From Synergistaceae bacterium (lineage in GTDB: Bacteria; Synergistota; Synergistia; Synergistales; Aminobacteriaceae): DNA of 11,635 nt. Numbering within the stretch: the first letter of the stretch is position 1; every line of letters begins with the position of its first letter. Of the stretch, positions 1 through 6,991 are shown one piece after another. The DNA is taken from assembly GCA_017475805.1 (NCBI GenBank), contig JAFVEW010000091.1:1-11635 (forward strand). Direction: 5' to 3'. The translations under genes and the position numbers were made by a program. The notes beneath the pieces were generated by a model. It was not told the origin of the DNA. It did no database searches and was given only the letters and a program-made list of their open reading frames with translations.

Positions 1-132
1 AGAGTCTTTGTCCTTTGCTGGGAAAGATTCTTCGCTTTCACGTCGAGCTTCGGCGGCGACTTTCGCGGTGATTTCGTATTTGTTGTCAGTTCCGCATTTA
101 TCTGCGAGCCATTCGAGGTCATAAAATTTCAT
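1..132 (-). CDS. rpoZ: Probable RNA polymerase omega subunit, 5' part only
   Basis: Reading the minus strand from an ATG at 132-130 gives 44 codons without a stop, running off the left edge. The protein begins MKFYDLEWLADKCG and continues with NKYEITAKVAAEARRESEE. That second stretch resembles the conserved omega-subunit helix region, of the form N-(R/K)-(F/Y)-x-L-x-x-x-A-A-x-x-A-R. Omega binds the C-terminal part of beta-prime and helps RNA polymerase assembly. A Shine-Dalgarno AAGGAG lies at 149-144 (minus strand), about 11 bases before the start, which supports a real gene start. It is transcribed divergently from the rimP operon. Only the N-terminal half is present, so the omega call rests on one motif. 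A different small helical protein is possible. Confidence 0.6.
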   Translation of the reverse strand, partial: MKFYDLEWLADKCGTDNKYEITAKVAAEARRESEESFPAKDKDS

Positions 133-384
133 GGAAAAATTTTCTCCTTTAGATTTTTAATTTAATTTTTAATCGCGTTATATTTTAACAGGGGCGCGGA
201 AAAACAGTTAGGAATTAAAAATTTAAGAGCCATTCAAAAATTTTTTGAGACATTTTTATAAAACTTTACGAGAGCTAAAATAAAATACGATTTTGTAGTA
301 ATAAATGTAGTAATAAAATTTATCTTCTTGCTTAGAAAAATGTTTTAATGAAAGTACGATTATTTTATCATAGTTTAAGAATTA
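133..384. other. Divergent intergenic region between rpoZ and rimP
   Basis: This very AT-rich stretch separates the two divergent genes and holds no convincing ORF or RNA gene. It contains a perfect 12-bp tandem duplication (294-317), an A/T palindrome near 234-248 and a 12-base match to the heptamer repeat of the nusA/ylxR junction (206-217). On the minus strand, TATAAC- or TAAAAT-like hexamers around 174-187 could be the -10 of the rpoZ promoter, but I cannot find a good matching -35. The promoter of the rimP operon starts at its right end. Confidence 0.6.
294..317. repeat. Perfect 12-bp tandem direct repeat (2 copies)
   Basis: TGTAGTAATAAA occurs at 294-305 and again, identically, at 306-317. 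It lies about 70 bp upstream of the -35 hexamer of the rimP operon promoter. It could be a binding site for a dimeric regulator, an UP-like region, or simply a recent duplication. The sequence does not decide between these. Confidence 0.85.
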
Positions 385-412
385 TTGAAGAAAAAAAATT
401 TTGCGTTATAAT
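385..412 (+). promoter_or_regulatory. Sigma70-type promoter of the rimP-nusA-infB operon
   Basis: TTGAAG at 385-390 (-35) and a consensus TATAAT at 407-412 (-10) are separated by 16 bases, with A/T-rich DNA upstream. Transcription would start near 419, an A. This placement rules out translation starts upstream of about 420 for rimP. It is the only promoter of this quality that I see in front of the plus-strand gene cluster. Confidence 0.75.
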
Positions 413-436
413 GCGCTTAATTTCATGAATTTAATG

Positions 437-466
437 AAAGGAGCGGGAAAATCCCTCTCCTTTTTT
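437..466 (+). terminator. Leader intrinsic terminator / attenuator ahead of rimP
   Basis: AAAGGAG (437-443) pairs with CTCCTTT (457-463), and GGGA (445-448) with TCCC (452-455). The loop is AAA, and one C/T mismatch (444/456) lies between the two stem parts. The stem is followed at once by a run of T (to 466). This is the form of a rho-independent terminator. It sits between the predicted transcription start (~419) and the rimP start codon (491), so it would release an RNA of roughly 45-50 nt unless read through. A second small stem, TTTCAT (421-426) with ATGAAA (434-439), overlaps the base of the terminator stem and could compete with it. In B. subtilis the rimP (ylxS)-nusA operon is autoregulated by NusA-dependent termination in its leader, so an equivalent role here is an attractive inference. 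Confidence 0.7.
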
Positions 467-490
467 ATATGCAGGATAAGAGATAAGCAA

Positions 491-1012
491 ATGACTGATG
501 AATTTTTGAAACAAATTGAAGCAATAATAACGCAGCTGGGTTATGAATGTGTCCACGTCGGAATTAGAACGGATTTTGGCCGGACTAAAATTCAAATTTT
601 AATTGACACTCTCGGCGGAATTAATGTCGATGACTGCGAGACAGTTTCGCGAAGAGTCAATAAATTTCTTGACGATAATCCCGACGTCCCGGAACTCGAT
701 AAGGGTCGTTATTATCTTGAAGTCAGCTCGCCCGGCGTTGAAAGACCTTTATATAAATTGGAAGACTATATCCGCTTTCAAGGCCGCGAAGCTCGAATCA
801 GAATTAACGGGATTTTTGACGGGCGAAAAACTTTTACAGGCGTTATTAAATCCGTCAGTGATGATGGAAAAATTGATTTAATTTGCGACATCGGAGAAAA
901 AAATATTCCGTTTGATTTAATAAAAGGAGGAAATCTGGTTTACAGATTTGAAAACGAAAAAAAAGAAAATGAAAATAATAAAAACAAGCGAAGGGGGAAA
1001 AATAAAAAATGA
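491..1012 (+). CDS. rimP: Ribosome maturation factor RimP
   Basis: This 173-residue protein is needed for late 30S subunit maturation in the cytoplasm. It shows the family pattern: an N-terminal alpha/beta domain with KIQILIDTLGGINVDDCETVSR, then the signature EVSSPGVERPL (V78-S-S-P-G-V-E-R-P86), then an SH3-like C-terminal domain. It ends in a charged, Asn/Lys-rich tail (about 20 residues) that looks disordered and is likely lineage-specific. I chose ATG 491 because MTDEFLKQIEAII matches the usual RimP start. The in-frame TTG 401 lies inside the promoter, and the in-frame ATGs 425 and 434 lie in or next to the leader hairpins. An AAGAG at 479-483 is a modest ribosome-binding site. The stop overlaps the nusA start as ATGA, indicating translational coupling. 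Confidence 0.93.
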   Translation: MTDEFLKQIEAIITQLGYECVHVGIRTDFGRTKIQILIDTLGGINVDDCETVSRRVNKFLDDNPDVPELDKGRYYLEVSSPGVERPLYKLEDYIRFQGREARIRINGIFDGRKTFTGVIKSVSDDGKIDLICDIGEKNIPFDLIKGGNLVYRFENEKKENENNKNKRRGKNKK

Positions 1013-2103
1013 TTCTTTTAGGTCGTGAATTTGTTGCAGCTCTTGATGAGTTAGCTGAACAGCGCGGGCTCGGCATTGAAACCGTAATAGCTACTATGGA
1101 GTCGGCCATGCTCTCGGCTTATAACAAATATTTACCAGGCGAACGTCAAGCCGAAGTCAAATTAGATCACGACATCGGTGCGATAAGAATTTTTGAAATT
1201 CGCAAAGTTGTTGACGAAATCGGCGATGATCCTGACAAAGAAATTACTTTGAAAGACGCTCTTAAATATGATAGAAACGTCGAAGTTGGCCAAGAAATTC
1301 GTATTGAACAAGATCCGCCTCACTTCGGACGTATTGCCGCGCAGACCGTCAGGCAGGTTATCACTCAAAAATTACGCGACGCAGAACGAAATATCGTTTA
1401 CAATGCCTTTGCTGATAGAGTTGGCGAAATGGTCAGCGGAACTATCTACAGTGTTGAAGGTGATGACATTGTCGTTAGGATTAATGACAAGACCGATGCC
1501 GAACTGCCGAAACGTGAAAGAATTTTTGGCGAGCGTTATACACCAGGCACTGTGATGAGATTTTATGTCCTCGAAGTTAAAAATAAACAGAGAGGCCCGC
1601 GAATAATGGTCTCACGAACTCATCCGGGTTTGTTAAAGAAAATGCTTGAGCTTGAAATTCCTGAAATTCAAGACGGTACAATCGAAATTAAAAATATAGT
1701 TCGTGATGGCGGTTCACGTGCAAAGGTTGCAGTCGTGAGTCTTGATCCTAATGTTGACCCTGTAGGCTCTGTAATCGGCGCAGGAGGAGCAAGAATAAAA
1801 GCTATAAGCCAATCTTTACGCGGCGAAAAAGTTGACGCTGTAGTTTATAGCCCTGACCCTTTAATTTTTATTAAAAACGCTTTAGTGCCTGCTCAAATTG
1901 CAAAAGTTGAGCCTGTTCTTGACCACGAAAAAGAAGCTAATGTTTACGTGAATCAAGATCAATTATCGCTTGCAATAGGCAAACAAGGGCAAAACGTAAA
2001 ACTTGCGGCCAAGCTGACGGGCTGGAAGCTCAATGTTTCTGCGGTCGAGCCTGACAGAATGCCGACACTTAAGGATATTTTCCATGAAGTCTTTGAAAAT
2101 TAG
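1009..2103 (+). CDS. nusA: Transcription termination/antitermination factor NusA
   Basis: This 364-residue protein has the length of B. subtilis NusA and lacks the two C-terminal acidic repeats of the E. coli protein. The order of domains is an N-terminal RNA-polymerase-binding domain (about 1-125), an S1 domain (about 135-200, GEMVSGTIYSVEGDDIVVRI), KH1 (DPVGSVIGAGGARIKAI from residue 250) and KH2 (QLSLAIGKQGQNVKLAAKLTG from residue 318). NusA binds the beta flap and RNA exit channel and promotes pausing, hairpin-dependent termination and antitermination. A Shine-Dalgarno AGGGGG (992-997) precedes the ATG by 11 bases and lies in the rimP coding end. The stop codon TAG (2101-2103) is embedded in the first unit of the heptamer repeat at the junction with the next gene. 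NusA may control its own operon through the leader terminator at 437-466; that is inference. Confidence 0.97.
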   Translation: MILLGREFVAALDELAEQRGLGIETVIATMESAMLSAYNKYLPGERQAEVKLDHDIGAIRIFEIRKVVDEIGDDPDKEITLKDALKYDRNVEVGQEIRIEQDPPHFGRIAAQTVRQVITQKLRDAERNIVYNAFADRVGEMVSGTIYSVEGDDIVVRINDKTDAELPKRERIFGERYTPGTVMRFYVLEVKNKQRGPRIMVSRTHPGLLKKMLELEIPEIQDGTIEIKNIVRDGGSRAKVAVVSLDPNVDPVGSVIGAGGARIKAISQSLRGEKVDAVVYSPDPLIFIKNALVPAQIAKVEPVLDHEKEANVYVNQDQLSLAIGKQGQNVKLAAKLTGWKLNVSAVEPDRMPTLKDIFHEVFEN

Positions 2104-2171
2104 TAATTAGGAGTTAGGAATTAGGAATGAAAAACGAAAAAAAACTCACTCCTCACTCCTCACTCCTCACT
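2098..2171. repeat. Heptamer-repeat inverted element at the nusA/ylxR junction
   Basis: The left arm is a run of 7-base units: AATTAGT (2098), AATTAGG (2105), AGTTAGG (2112), AATTAGG (2119) and a partial AATGA (2126-2130). The right arm consists of TCACTCC units at 2146-2152, 2153-2159 and 2160-2166, plus TCACT to 2171. In RNA, 2110-2130 can pair with 2146-2166: 17 of 21 positions match, with four U-C or A-C mismatches, around a 15-nt A-rich loop. The element contains the nusA stop codon, the AGGA ribosome-binding site (2116-2119), the ATG (2127-2129) and early codons of the next gene. It looks like an inserted short dispersed repeat, similar in kind to the tandem heptamer repeats known in cyanobacteria. 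Identity with a named family cannot be shown here. Confidence 0.85.
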
Positions 2172-2741
2172 AAAAAACACGTTCCGACTCGTTCTTGTTC
2201 GGTCTGCAAAGTCAAGAGCGATAAAAATGATTTAATTCGCCTCGTTAAAAGTCCTGACGGAAAAATTTTCATTGATTCATCAAAAAAACTTCCGGGTCGC
2301 GGGGCTTATATTTGCCCGGATTTAGAATGTTTAGAGCGTGCTAAGGAAACAGGAATTTTAGCTAATGTTCTCAAAGCTGAAATTGATGATAACTTTTGGC
2401 CTGAGCTTGAAGAGTATATTAAAAATTTCGGCGAAAATATAAATCTTAAAATTAAATCCGTTCTTGGCCTTGCACGGAAAGCAGGAGCTTTGTTAATCGG
2501 CTCTGAAAAAATCGAAAATGAAGGCCATAAAAAAATTTTAGTGATTCTTGCCGAAGATTCTTCTGAAGGAGTTAAAAAATTTGCTGAAAAACATCAGAGT
2601 CTTTCGCTCGGCATGACTATAAAAGAATTATCTGAAGTTACAGGATTAAGAGACAGCGTTCAAATTTTAGGCCTGCCTCTTAATTCGGGGTTTGCAAAAA
2701 AGATTATTAATTTGTATAACAGTGAACATAAAGAAGATTAA
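2127..2741 (+). CDS. YlxR (DUF448/RnpM)-L7Ae fusion RNA-binding protein
   Basis: This 204-residue protein joins two proteins that are separate genes (ylxR, ylxQ) in B. subtilis. Residues about 16-90 are the YlxR domain, with PTRSCSVCK, then LIRLVKSPDGKIFIDSSKK and the signature GRGAY (57-61). B. subtilis YlxR (RnpM) binds and modulates RNase P. Four cysteines, C24-x2-C27 and C63-x4-C68, could bind a metal. Residues about 107-200 are an L7Ae/L30e-like RNA-binding fold, starting KIKSVLGLARKAGALLIG. The L7Ae part presumably recognises kink-turn-like RNA. The first ~15 residues (through SSLLT) are encoded by the heptamer-repeat element and have no counterpart in ordinary YlxR proteins. The start codon and Shine-Dalgarno (2116-2119) lie in the left arm of that element and could be masked by its hairpin. 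The gene sits between nusA and infB, the conserved ylxR/ylxQ position. Confidence 0.9.
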   Translation: MKNEKKLTPHSSLLTKKHVPTRSCSVCKVKSDKNDLIRLVKSPDGKIFIDSSKKLPGRGAYICPDLECLERAKETGILANVLKAEIDDNFWPELEEYIKNFGENINLKIKSVLGLARKAGALLIGSEKIENEGHKKILVILAEDSSEGVKKFAEKHQSLSLGMTIKELSEVTGLRDSVQILGLPLNSGFAKKIINLYNSEHKED

Positions 2742-2743
2742 GG

Positions 2744-2749
2744 AAGGAG
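2744..2749 (+). promoter_or_regulatory. Ribosome-binding site of infB (fixes a TTG start)
   Basis: AAGGAG lies 8 bases before TTG 2758-2760 and just after the stop of the previous gene (2739-2741). It supports TTG 2758 over the in-frame ATG at 2692, which lies inside the upstream gene and gives 22 residues unlike any IF2 N-terminus. Confidence 0.85.
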
Positions 2750-2757
2750 CAACGCTT

Positions 2758-4719
2758 TTGAGCGATAAAATAAGAATCTACGATTTAGCCAGAAAGTTAA
2801 ACAAGAGTAATAAAGAATTATTAGCCGTCTTGCAGCAGTTGGACGTACCTGTGAAATCACATTCAAGTTCAATCGACGAAGAAACGGCTCAGATTGTCGA
2901 AAACATAATCAAAGAAGCCAGCGAAGCAAAATCTCAAGAGAAAAAGCAGCACGGCTCGGAAACTTCAAAAAATAAAGACCATAAACACGAGTCCCGCGAG
3001 CCTGACGACGAAGAAAAAGAAGAAGAACAGGAACGCCCGCAAAAAACTCAAAAATTCCAGAAATCTCAAAAACAACAATCGCAGCAAAAGAGTCAAAAGC
3101 AAAATCAAACGGAAAAGCCCGCACAAACTCCTGCACCCGTAAAAGTTGAGGCGCAAACTCAGCAGCCCGCGCCTAAACCTCAGCCAAAGCCTAAAGACGA
3201 AGTTAAATTAGTCGAACGTCCTCCGATTATTACAGTCATGGGACACGTTGATCACGGCAAGACTACACTGCTTGACCATATTCGCCACGCTTCAGTCGCT
3301 GAACACGAAGCAGGCGGAATAACTCAGCATATCGGTGCTTACGTTGTCATGCAGGACGGAAAGCCTATAGTATTTTTAGATACGCCCGGCCACGAGGCTT
3401 TTACGGCAATGAGAGCACGAGGCGCAGGAGTTACGGATATTGTAATTCTTGTAATCGGCGCAGATGACGGCGTTATGCCTCAGACCCGCGAGGCCATTGA
3501 TCATATTAAGGCAGCAGGAGTGCCATTAGTCGTTGCGATTAATAAAATCGATAAGCAAGGCGCAAAACCCGATAGAGTCCGTCAGCAATTAGCAGACTTA
3601 GGAATTTTCGTCGAAGGCTGGGGCGGCGATGTCGGAGCTGTCGAAATTTCAGCGAAACAGGGCATCGGAGTTTCTGACTTATTAGAAAGAGTCTTGCTTG
3701 AAGCAGAGATGCAGGAATTAAAAGCCAATCCTAACGCTACACCCGAAGGCGTCGTAATCGAAGCAAGATTAGATAAAGGCAAAGGCCCTGTTGCTACGGT
3801 TATAGTTAAAGACGGAACATTAAAAGCAGGCGACATAGTTTTATTTGACTCAACTTGGGGCAAGACCCGCGCTCTATTCGACTGGGCAGGCAAGGGACTC
3901 AAAAATGCCGGGCCAAGTACTCCTGTTGAAATTTTAGGACTCGGCGATGTTCCTAATCCCGGCGAATCTTTCAGAGTCGTCAGCAGTGAACGTGAAGCCC
4001 GTGCAGCTCTTGACGAGGCCAAACTCAAAGAACGCGAAGCAGCAGCAGAAGTCAAACGCGCCTCATTTGAAGATTTATATTCAAACTTGCAGGAAGGTCA
4101 GCTTCCTCACATGAATTTAGTCGTTAAATGCGACGTTCAAGGCTCTCTCGAAGCGTTATGCGCCGTTCTTGAAAAACTTGCGACAAATGAAGTCGGAGTC
4201 TCAATCGTTCATCGCGGAGTCGGACGAATTACTGAAGGCGATGTTATGTTAGCTTCAGCTTCTAACGCCGTAATTGTAGGCTTTAACGTCAGACCTGATG
4301 GAAACGCTAAAAAAGTCGCGGAGCTTAACGGAGTCGAGATAAGAACTTATAACGTTATCTATGACATTATCGACGACGTTAAGGCAGCTATGGCTGGTTT
4401 ATTAAAGCCGAATTTACGCGAGGAGACTCTTGGCGAAGTCGAAATCCGCAAAATTTACAAGCTCCCGAAGATAGGGAAGATAGCAGGCTCTCACGTTACA
4501 AAAGGCATCGTGAAACGCACAGCAAAAGTCAGAGTAATCCGCGACGGTATTGTAATTTGGGACGGAAAAATTGCCTCGTTGAAACACGAAAAAGACGAAG
4601 CACGCGAACTTAAAGCCGGAATGGACTGCGGAATTTCGTTTGAAGGTTATCAAGATTTTGAAGTCGACGATGTTCTTGAAGTTTATGAAATCATCGAGGA
4701 GAAAAGGACTCTCGAATGA
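2758..4719 (+). CDS. infB: Translation initiation factor IF-2
   Basis: This 653-residue GTPase places initiator fMet-tRNA on the 30S subunit and promotes 50S joining. Residues 1-55 form an IF2_N domain ([24 protein letters not shown]). Residues about 60-150 are a low-complexity linker rich in Lys, Gln, Glu and Pro. The G domain follows with G1 GHVDHGKT (162-169), G3 DTPGH (208-212), G4 NKID (262-265) and G5 SAK (298-300). The C-terminal beta-barrel and fMet-tRNA-binding domains follow, including [14 protein letters not shown] and KAAMAGLL. All GTPase motifs are intact. Translation starts at TTG 2758 behind a strong Shine-Dalgarno. The C-terminus overlaps rbfA as ATGA. The length is short compared with the long E. 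coli form and fits the compact Gram-positive type. Confidence 0.97.
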   Translation: MSDKIRIYDLARKLNKSNKELLAVLQQLDVPVKSHSSSIDEETAQIVENIIKEASEAKSQEKKQHGSETSKNKDHKHESREPDDEEKEEEQERPQKTQKFQKSQKQQSQQKSQKQNQTEKPAQTPAPVKVEAQTQQPAPKPQPKPKDEVKLVERPPIITVMGHVDHGKTTLLDHIRHASVAEHEAGGITQHIGAYVVMQDGKPIVFLDTPGHEAFTAMRARGAGVTDIVILVIGADDGVMPQTREAIDHIKAAGVPLVVAINKIDKQGAKPDRVRQQLADLGIFVEGWGGDVGAVEISAKQGIGVSDLLERVLLEAEMQELKANPNATPEGVVIEARLDKGKGPVATVIVKDGTLKAGDIVLFDSTWGKTRALFDWAGKGLKNAGPSTPVEILGLGDVPNPGESFRVVSSEREARAALDEAKLKEREAAAEVKRASFEDLYSNLQEGQLPHMNLVVKCDVQGSLEALCAVLEKLATNEVGVSIVHRGVGRITEGDVMLASASNAVIVGFNVRPDGNAKKVAELNGVEIRTYNVIYDIIDDVKAAMAGLLKPNLREETLGEVEIRKIYKLPKIGKIAGSHVTKGIVKRTAKVRVIRDGIVIWDGKIASLKHEKDEARELKAGMDCGISFEGYQDFEVDDVLEVYEIIEEKRTLE

Positions 4720-5108
4720 GCAGCAATTTAAGAATGTCGAGGATTAATAAGCAGCTTCAACGCGAAATTGCTTTGATTATCGAGACTCAAATTCAAAAAG
4801 AAAGCGTCAAAGGCACAATAATAACGGGCGTCGAATGTACGAAAGATTTAGAACGTGCAAGAGTTTATTTCACGGCTCTTGAGGCTCGAAAATGTCCCGG
4901 AATTTTGAAAGACCTGAACGAAATTAAAGGCGCGATTAGAGGCATGTTAGGACAGTCTATAAAATTGCGCCGAGTCCCTGCTCTTGAATTTATTATTGAT
5001 AAAAGCAGCGATTATGGAGCAAAAATCGATAAAATTCTTGACAGCCTCAAGTACAGCTATTCGGACGAAAAAGAAAATGATGATGAAAATCCAGACACCG
5101 ACGAATAA
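4716..5108 (+). CDS. rbfA: Ribosome-binding factor A
   Basis: This 130-residue single KH-fold protein binds the 30S subunit and acts in 16S rRNA 5'-end maturation and cold adaptation. The N-terminus RMSRINKQLQREIALII and the C-terminal motif LRRVPALEFIIDKSSDYGAKIDKIL are typical of the family. The protein ends in an acidic tail (DEKENDDENPDTDE). That tail is encoded where the next gene begins, so its composition may partly reflect the overlap. The ATG overlaps the infB stop by 4 bases, consistent with translational coupling. Confidence 0.95.
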   Translation: MSSNLRMSRINKQLQREIALIIETQIQKESVKGTIITGVECTKDLERARVYFTALEARKCPGILKDLNEIKGAIRGMLGQSIKLRRVPALEFIIDKSSDYGAKIDKILDSLKYSYSDEKENDDENPDTDE

Positions 5109-6126
5109 AAATTTTAATCCTGAAGATTTAATCAGCGCGTCAACTGTCTTAAAAAATTTTGAAACTTGGAAAATTTTTACTCACAAAAAAGCCGACGGAG
5201 ACGCGCTCGGTTCATCTACTGCGCTATATACAGTAGGAAAAAATCTCGGCAAAAAAGTAACTTGGATTAATCCTGACGAAATTTTACCTGAGACCTATAA
5301 ATATCTATCAGGCTATGACGCTCACGAAACTTACGAAAATTTTAATTTTGAAGATTTAGACGGCGTTTTATATATTTTCCTTGACTGTTCTAACCATGAA
5401 CGCGGAACTTTAGGCTTAGAGCCTGAAAAAAATCTTAACGTTCTTAATATAGATCATCATGAAGATAATACAAATTTTGGCCGCGTTAATTGCGTTGACA
5501 GCCGGGCGTCTTCGACATGTGAAATGTTATATCGCCTTTTCAAAGCTGGAAAATTTGAAATCACTCATGAAATCGCTGAAAGTCTTTACACGGGAATTTT
5601 AACGGACACGGGCGGATTTTCTTTTTCAAATACTTCGCCGCTGACTCACGAAATCGCCGCAAATTTAATTGAACATGGCATTGAGCCTTCAAAGCTGAGC
5701 GATTTAATAAATCAAAATAAAACTCCGGCTGATTTTCTTTTATGGTCGCGAGCAATGTCGCGGGTAAAAATCTTCGGGCCTGAAAACGCGCCGAATATTT
5801 TTGCTATTTCAATCCTGAAAAAATCAGACTTCCAAGAAACAGGCGCGGATATGACTGGCACAGAAGGACTCTCGAGCATGTTCATGACGATTCGCGGAAT
5901 AAAATTTATTTCGACTATAACTGAATATCCGAACGGCGATATAAGATTAAGCATTCGTTCACGTGAGGGCAGTCCTTTTGGCGCAGGAGAATTTGCAAGA
6001 CCTTTAGGCGGCGGCGGACATGAAAGGGCAGCGGGCGCAAAATTAGAATGTCCGATTGATGATGCTATGGAAGTTTTAGAAAAATTAATCATGCAGAAAT
6101 ATCATGAATGCGTTAATTCTGATTAA
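5077..6126 (+). CDS. nrnA: DHH/DHHA1 phosphoesterase, NrnA type
   Basis: This is a protein of about 349 residues. NrnA-type enzymes degrade short oligoribonucleotides (nanoRNA) and dephosphorylate pAp. The DHH domain shows the metal-binding motifs HKKADGDALGSS (D40 and D42), LDCS, NIDHHEDN (D126-H127-H128) and TGILTDTGGF. The C-terminal DHHA1 domain carries GGGGHERAAG (311-320), the substrate-binding loop. All catalytic motifs are intact. Three consecutive ATG codons at 5077, 5080 and 5083 can serve as the start. No strong Shine-Dalgarno is visible, and the gene overlaps the end of rbfA by about 30 bases in another frame, so it is probably translated by coupling. A DHH protein between rbfA and truB is a common arrangement. 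A c-di-AMP/pGpG-type specificity cannot be excluded from the sequence. Confidence 0.93.
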   Translation: MMMKIQTPTNKNFNPEDLISASTVLKNFETWKIFTHKKADGDALGSSTALYTVGKNLGKKVTWINPDEILPETYKYLSGYDAHETYENFNFEDLDGVLYIFLDCSNHERGTLGLEPEKNLNVLNIDHHEDNTNFGRVNCVDSRASSTCEMLYRLFKAGKFEITHEIAESLYTGILTDTGGFSFSNTSPLTHEIAANLIEHGIEPSKLSDLINQNKTPADFLLWSRAMSRVKIFGPENAPNIFAISILKKSDFQETGADMTGTEGLSSMFMTIRGIKFISTITEYPNGDIRLSIRSREGSPFGAGEFARPLGGGGHERAAGAKLECPIDDAMEVLEKLIMQKYHECVNSD

Positions 6127-6982
6127 TAAGCCTTTAGACGTTCGCAGCAATACATGCGTCGGAACTGTAAGGAAAAAATTAGCAAAATTAAAAGTCGGAC
6201 ATTCCGGGACTTTAGACTCTACGGCGTCAGGGCTTTTAGTTTTGCTTATCGGTCATGCAACGAGATTTTGTGAATTTGTTATGTCTTTGCCAAAAGTTTA
6301 TAAGACTCAAATTCAGTTCGGCGTCGAAACAAATACTTATGATTATTCCGGCGATGTAATTTCTGAAAAAAGTTTTGCGGATTTTGACGAAAAAATTTTT
6401 TATGACTCTTTATTTTCGTTTTCAGGCGTCAGGCTTCAGACTCCTCCGGCTGTGTCGGCAATTAAAATCGACGGCCAAGCAGCTTATAAATTAGCTCGTT
6501 CTGGTCAGGAAGTCGACATGAAATCGCGGCCTGTGTTCTTTAGAAATATAAAAGTTTTGACGCCTTTCGATAAAAATTCTGGAACTATTGAGCTTGAAAT
6601 TTCTTGCGGTCGAGGAACTTATATTCGCAGTCTTGCTCACGATTTAGGAAAGATAATGGGCTGCGGAGCTCATGTCAAAAAATTGGAGCGTTCTGCTATT
6701 GGAAATTTTAGAATCGAGAACGCAAATAATTTAGACGACAAAATTTATAAGATTACGAGCCTTTCTGAGCTTGGTGAAAATTTCACGAGAATTAAAATCG
6801 GTTCACGCGACGAAAAAAGTTTCATGAACGGCATGAGCATTTTATTAAGTCATGCTGAAGAATTTTATCGCGGACTCAGCGTCAAAAATTATATTTGCGT
6901 CGAGGGCGAAAAATTTTTAGGCTTTGGAACTTACGCAGGCTACGACTATATAAAGCCCGAAGTCATCGTACCGAAAGTTTAG
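6104..6982 (+). CDS. truB: tRNA pseudouridine(55) synthase TruB
   Basis: This 292-residue protein isomerises U55 in the T-loop of tRNAs. The catalytic region is VGHSGTLDSTASGLLVLLIG, with the nucleophile Asp at D38. The N-terminal ILINKP matches the usual (L/V)xKP start. The conserved KVYKTQIQFGVETNTYDYSGDV, TPPAVSAIKIDGQAAYKLAR and CGRGTYIRSLAHDLG segments follow in order. The C-terminus resembles a short PUA-like domain (SVKNYICVEGEKFLGFGTY). The ATG overlaps the nrnA end by 23 bases in a different frame, and I see no strong ribosome-binding site, so coupling is likely. Confidence 0.96.
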   Translation: MNALILINKPLDVRSNTCVGTVRKKLAKLKVGHSGTLDSTASGLLVLLIGHATRFCEFVMSLPKVYKTQIQFGVETNTYDYSGDVISEKSFADFDEKIFYDSLFSFSGVRLQTPPAVSAIKIDGQAAYKLARSGQEVDMKSRPVFFRNIKVLTPFDKNSGTIELEISCGRGTYIRSLAHDLGKIMGCGAHVKKLERSAIGNFRIENANNLDDKIYKITSLSELGENFTRIKIGSRDEKSFMNGMSILLSHAEEFYRGLSVKNYICVEGEKFLGFGTYAGYDYIKPEVIVPKV

Positions 6983-6991
6983 ATTAAGAAA

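Noticed and set aside
234..248. A/T palindrome as a bidirectional terminator
   Set aside because: It lies between the starts of two divergent genes, so there is no transcript end to serve, and the stem has only A-T pairs apart from one C-G pair near its base.
401..490. In-frame extension of rimP starting at TTG 401 (or ATG 425/434)
   Set aside because: TTG 401 lies before the predicted transcription start and overlaps the -10 box. The extra residues would be encoded by the leader hairpins. RimP proteins normally begin near ATG 491.
133..490. tRNA gene upstream of rimP, as metY is in E. coli
   Set aside because: No cloverleaf, T-loop GTTCRA or acceptor stem pattern is seen in this AT-rich stretch on either strand.
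2692..2757. ATG 2692 as the start of infB
   Set aside because: It lies inside the upstream gene and adds 22 residues unlike IF2. A strong AAGGAG precedes TTG 2758 at good spacing.
3000..3200. Q/K/P-rich stretch in infB as a repeat element
   Set aside because: It is the normal low-complexity linker of IF2. The units are irregular and show no nucleotide-level repeat.
3582..4055. Long antisense reading frame opposite infB
   Set aside because: It mirrors the conserved IF2 frame, has a low-complexity Ser/Leu/Thr-rich product, and resembles no protein I know. The same holds for the shorter antisense frames opposite nusA, infB, nrnA and ribF.
6983..6991. FMN riboswitch before ribF
   Set aside because: The truB-ribF gap is only 9 bases, which cannot hold an RFN element.
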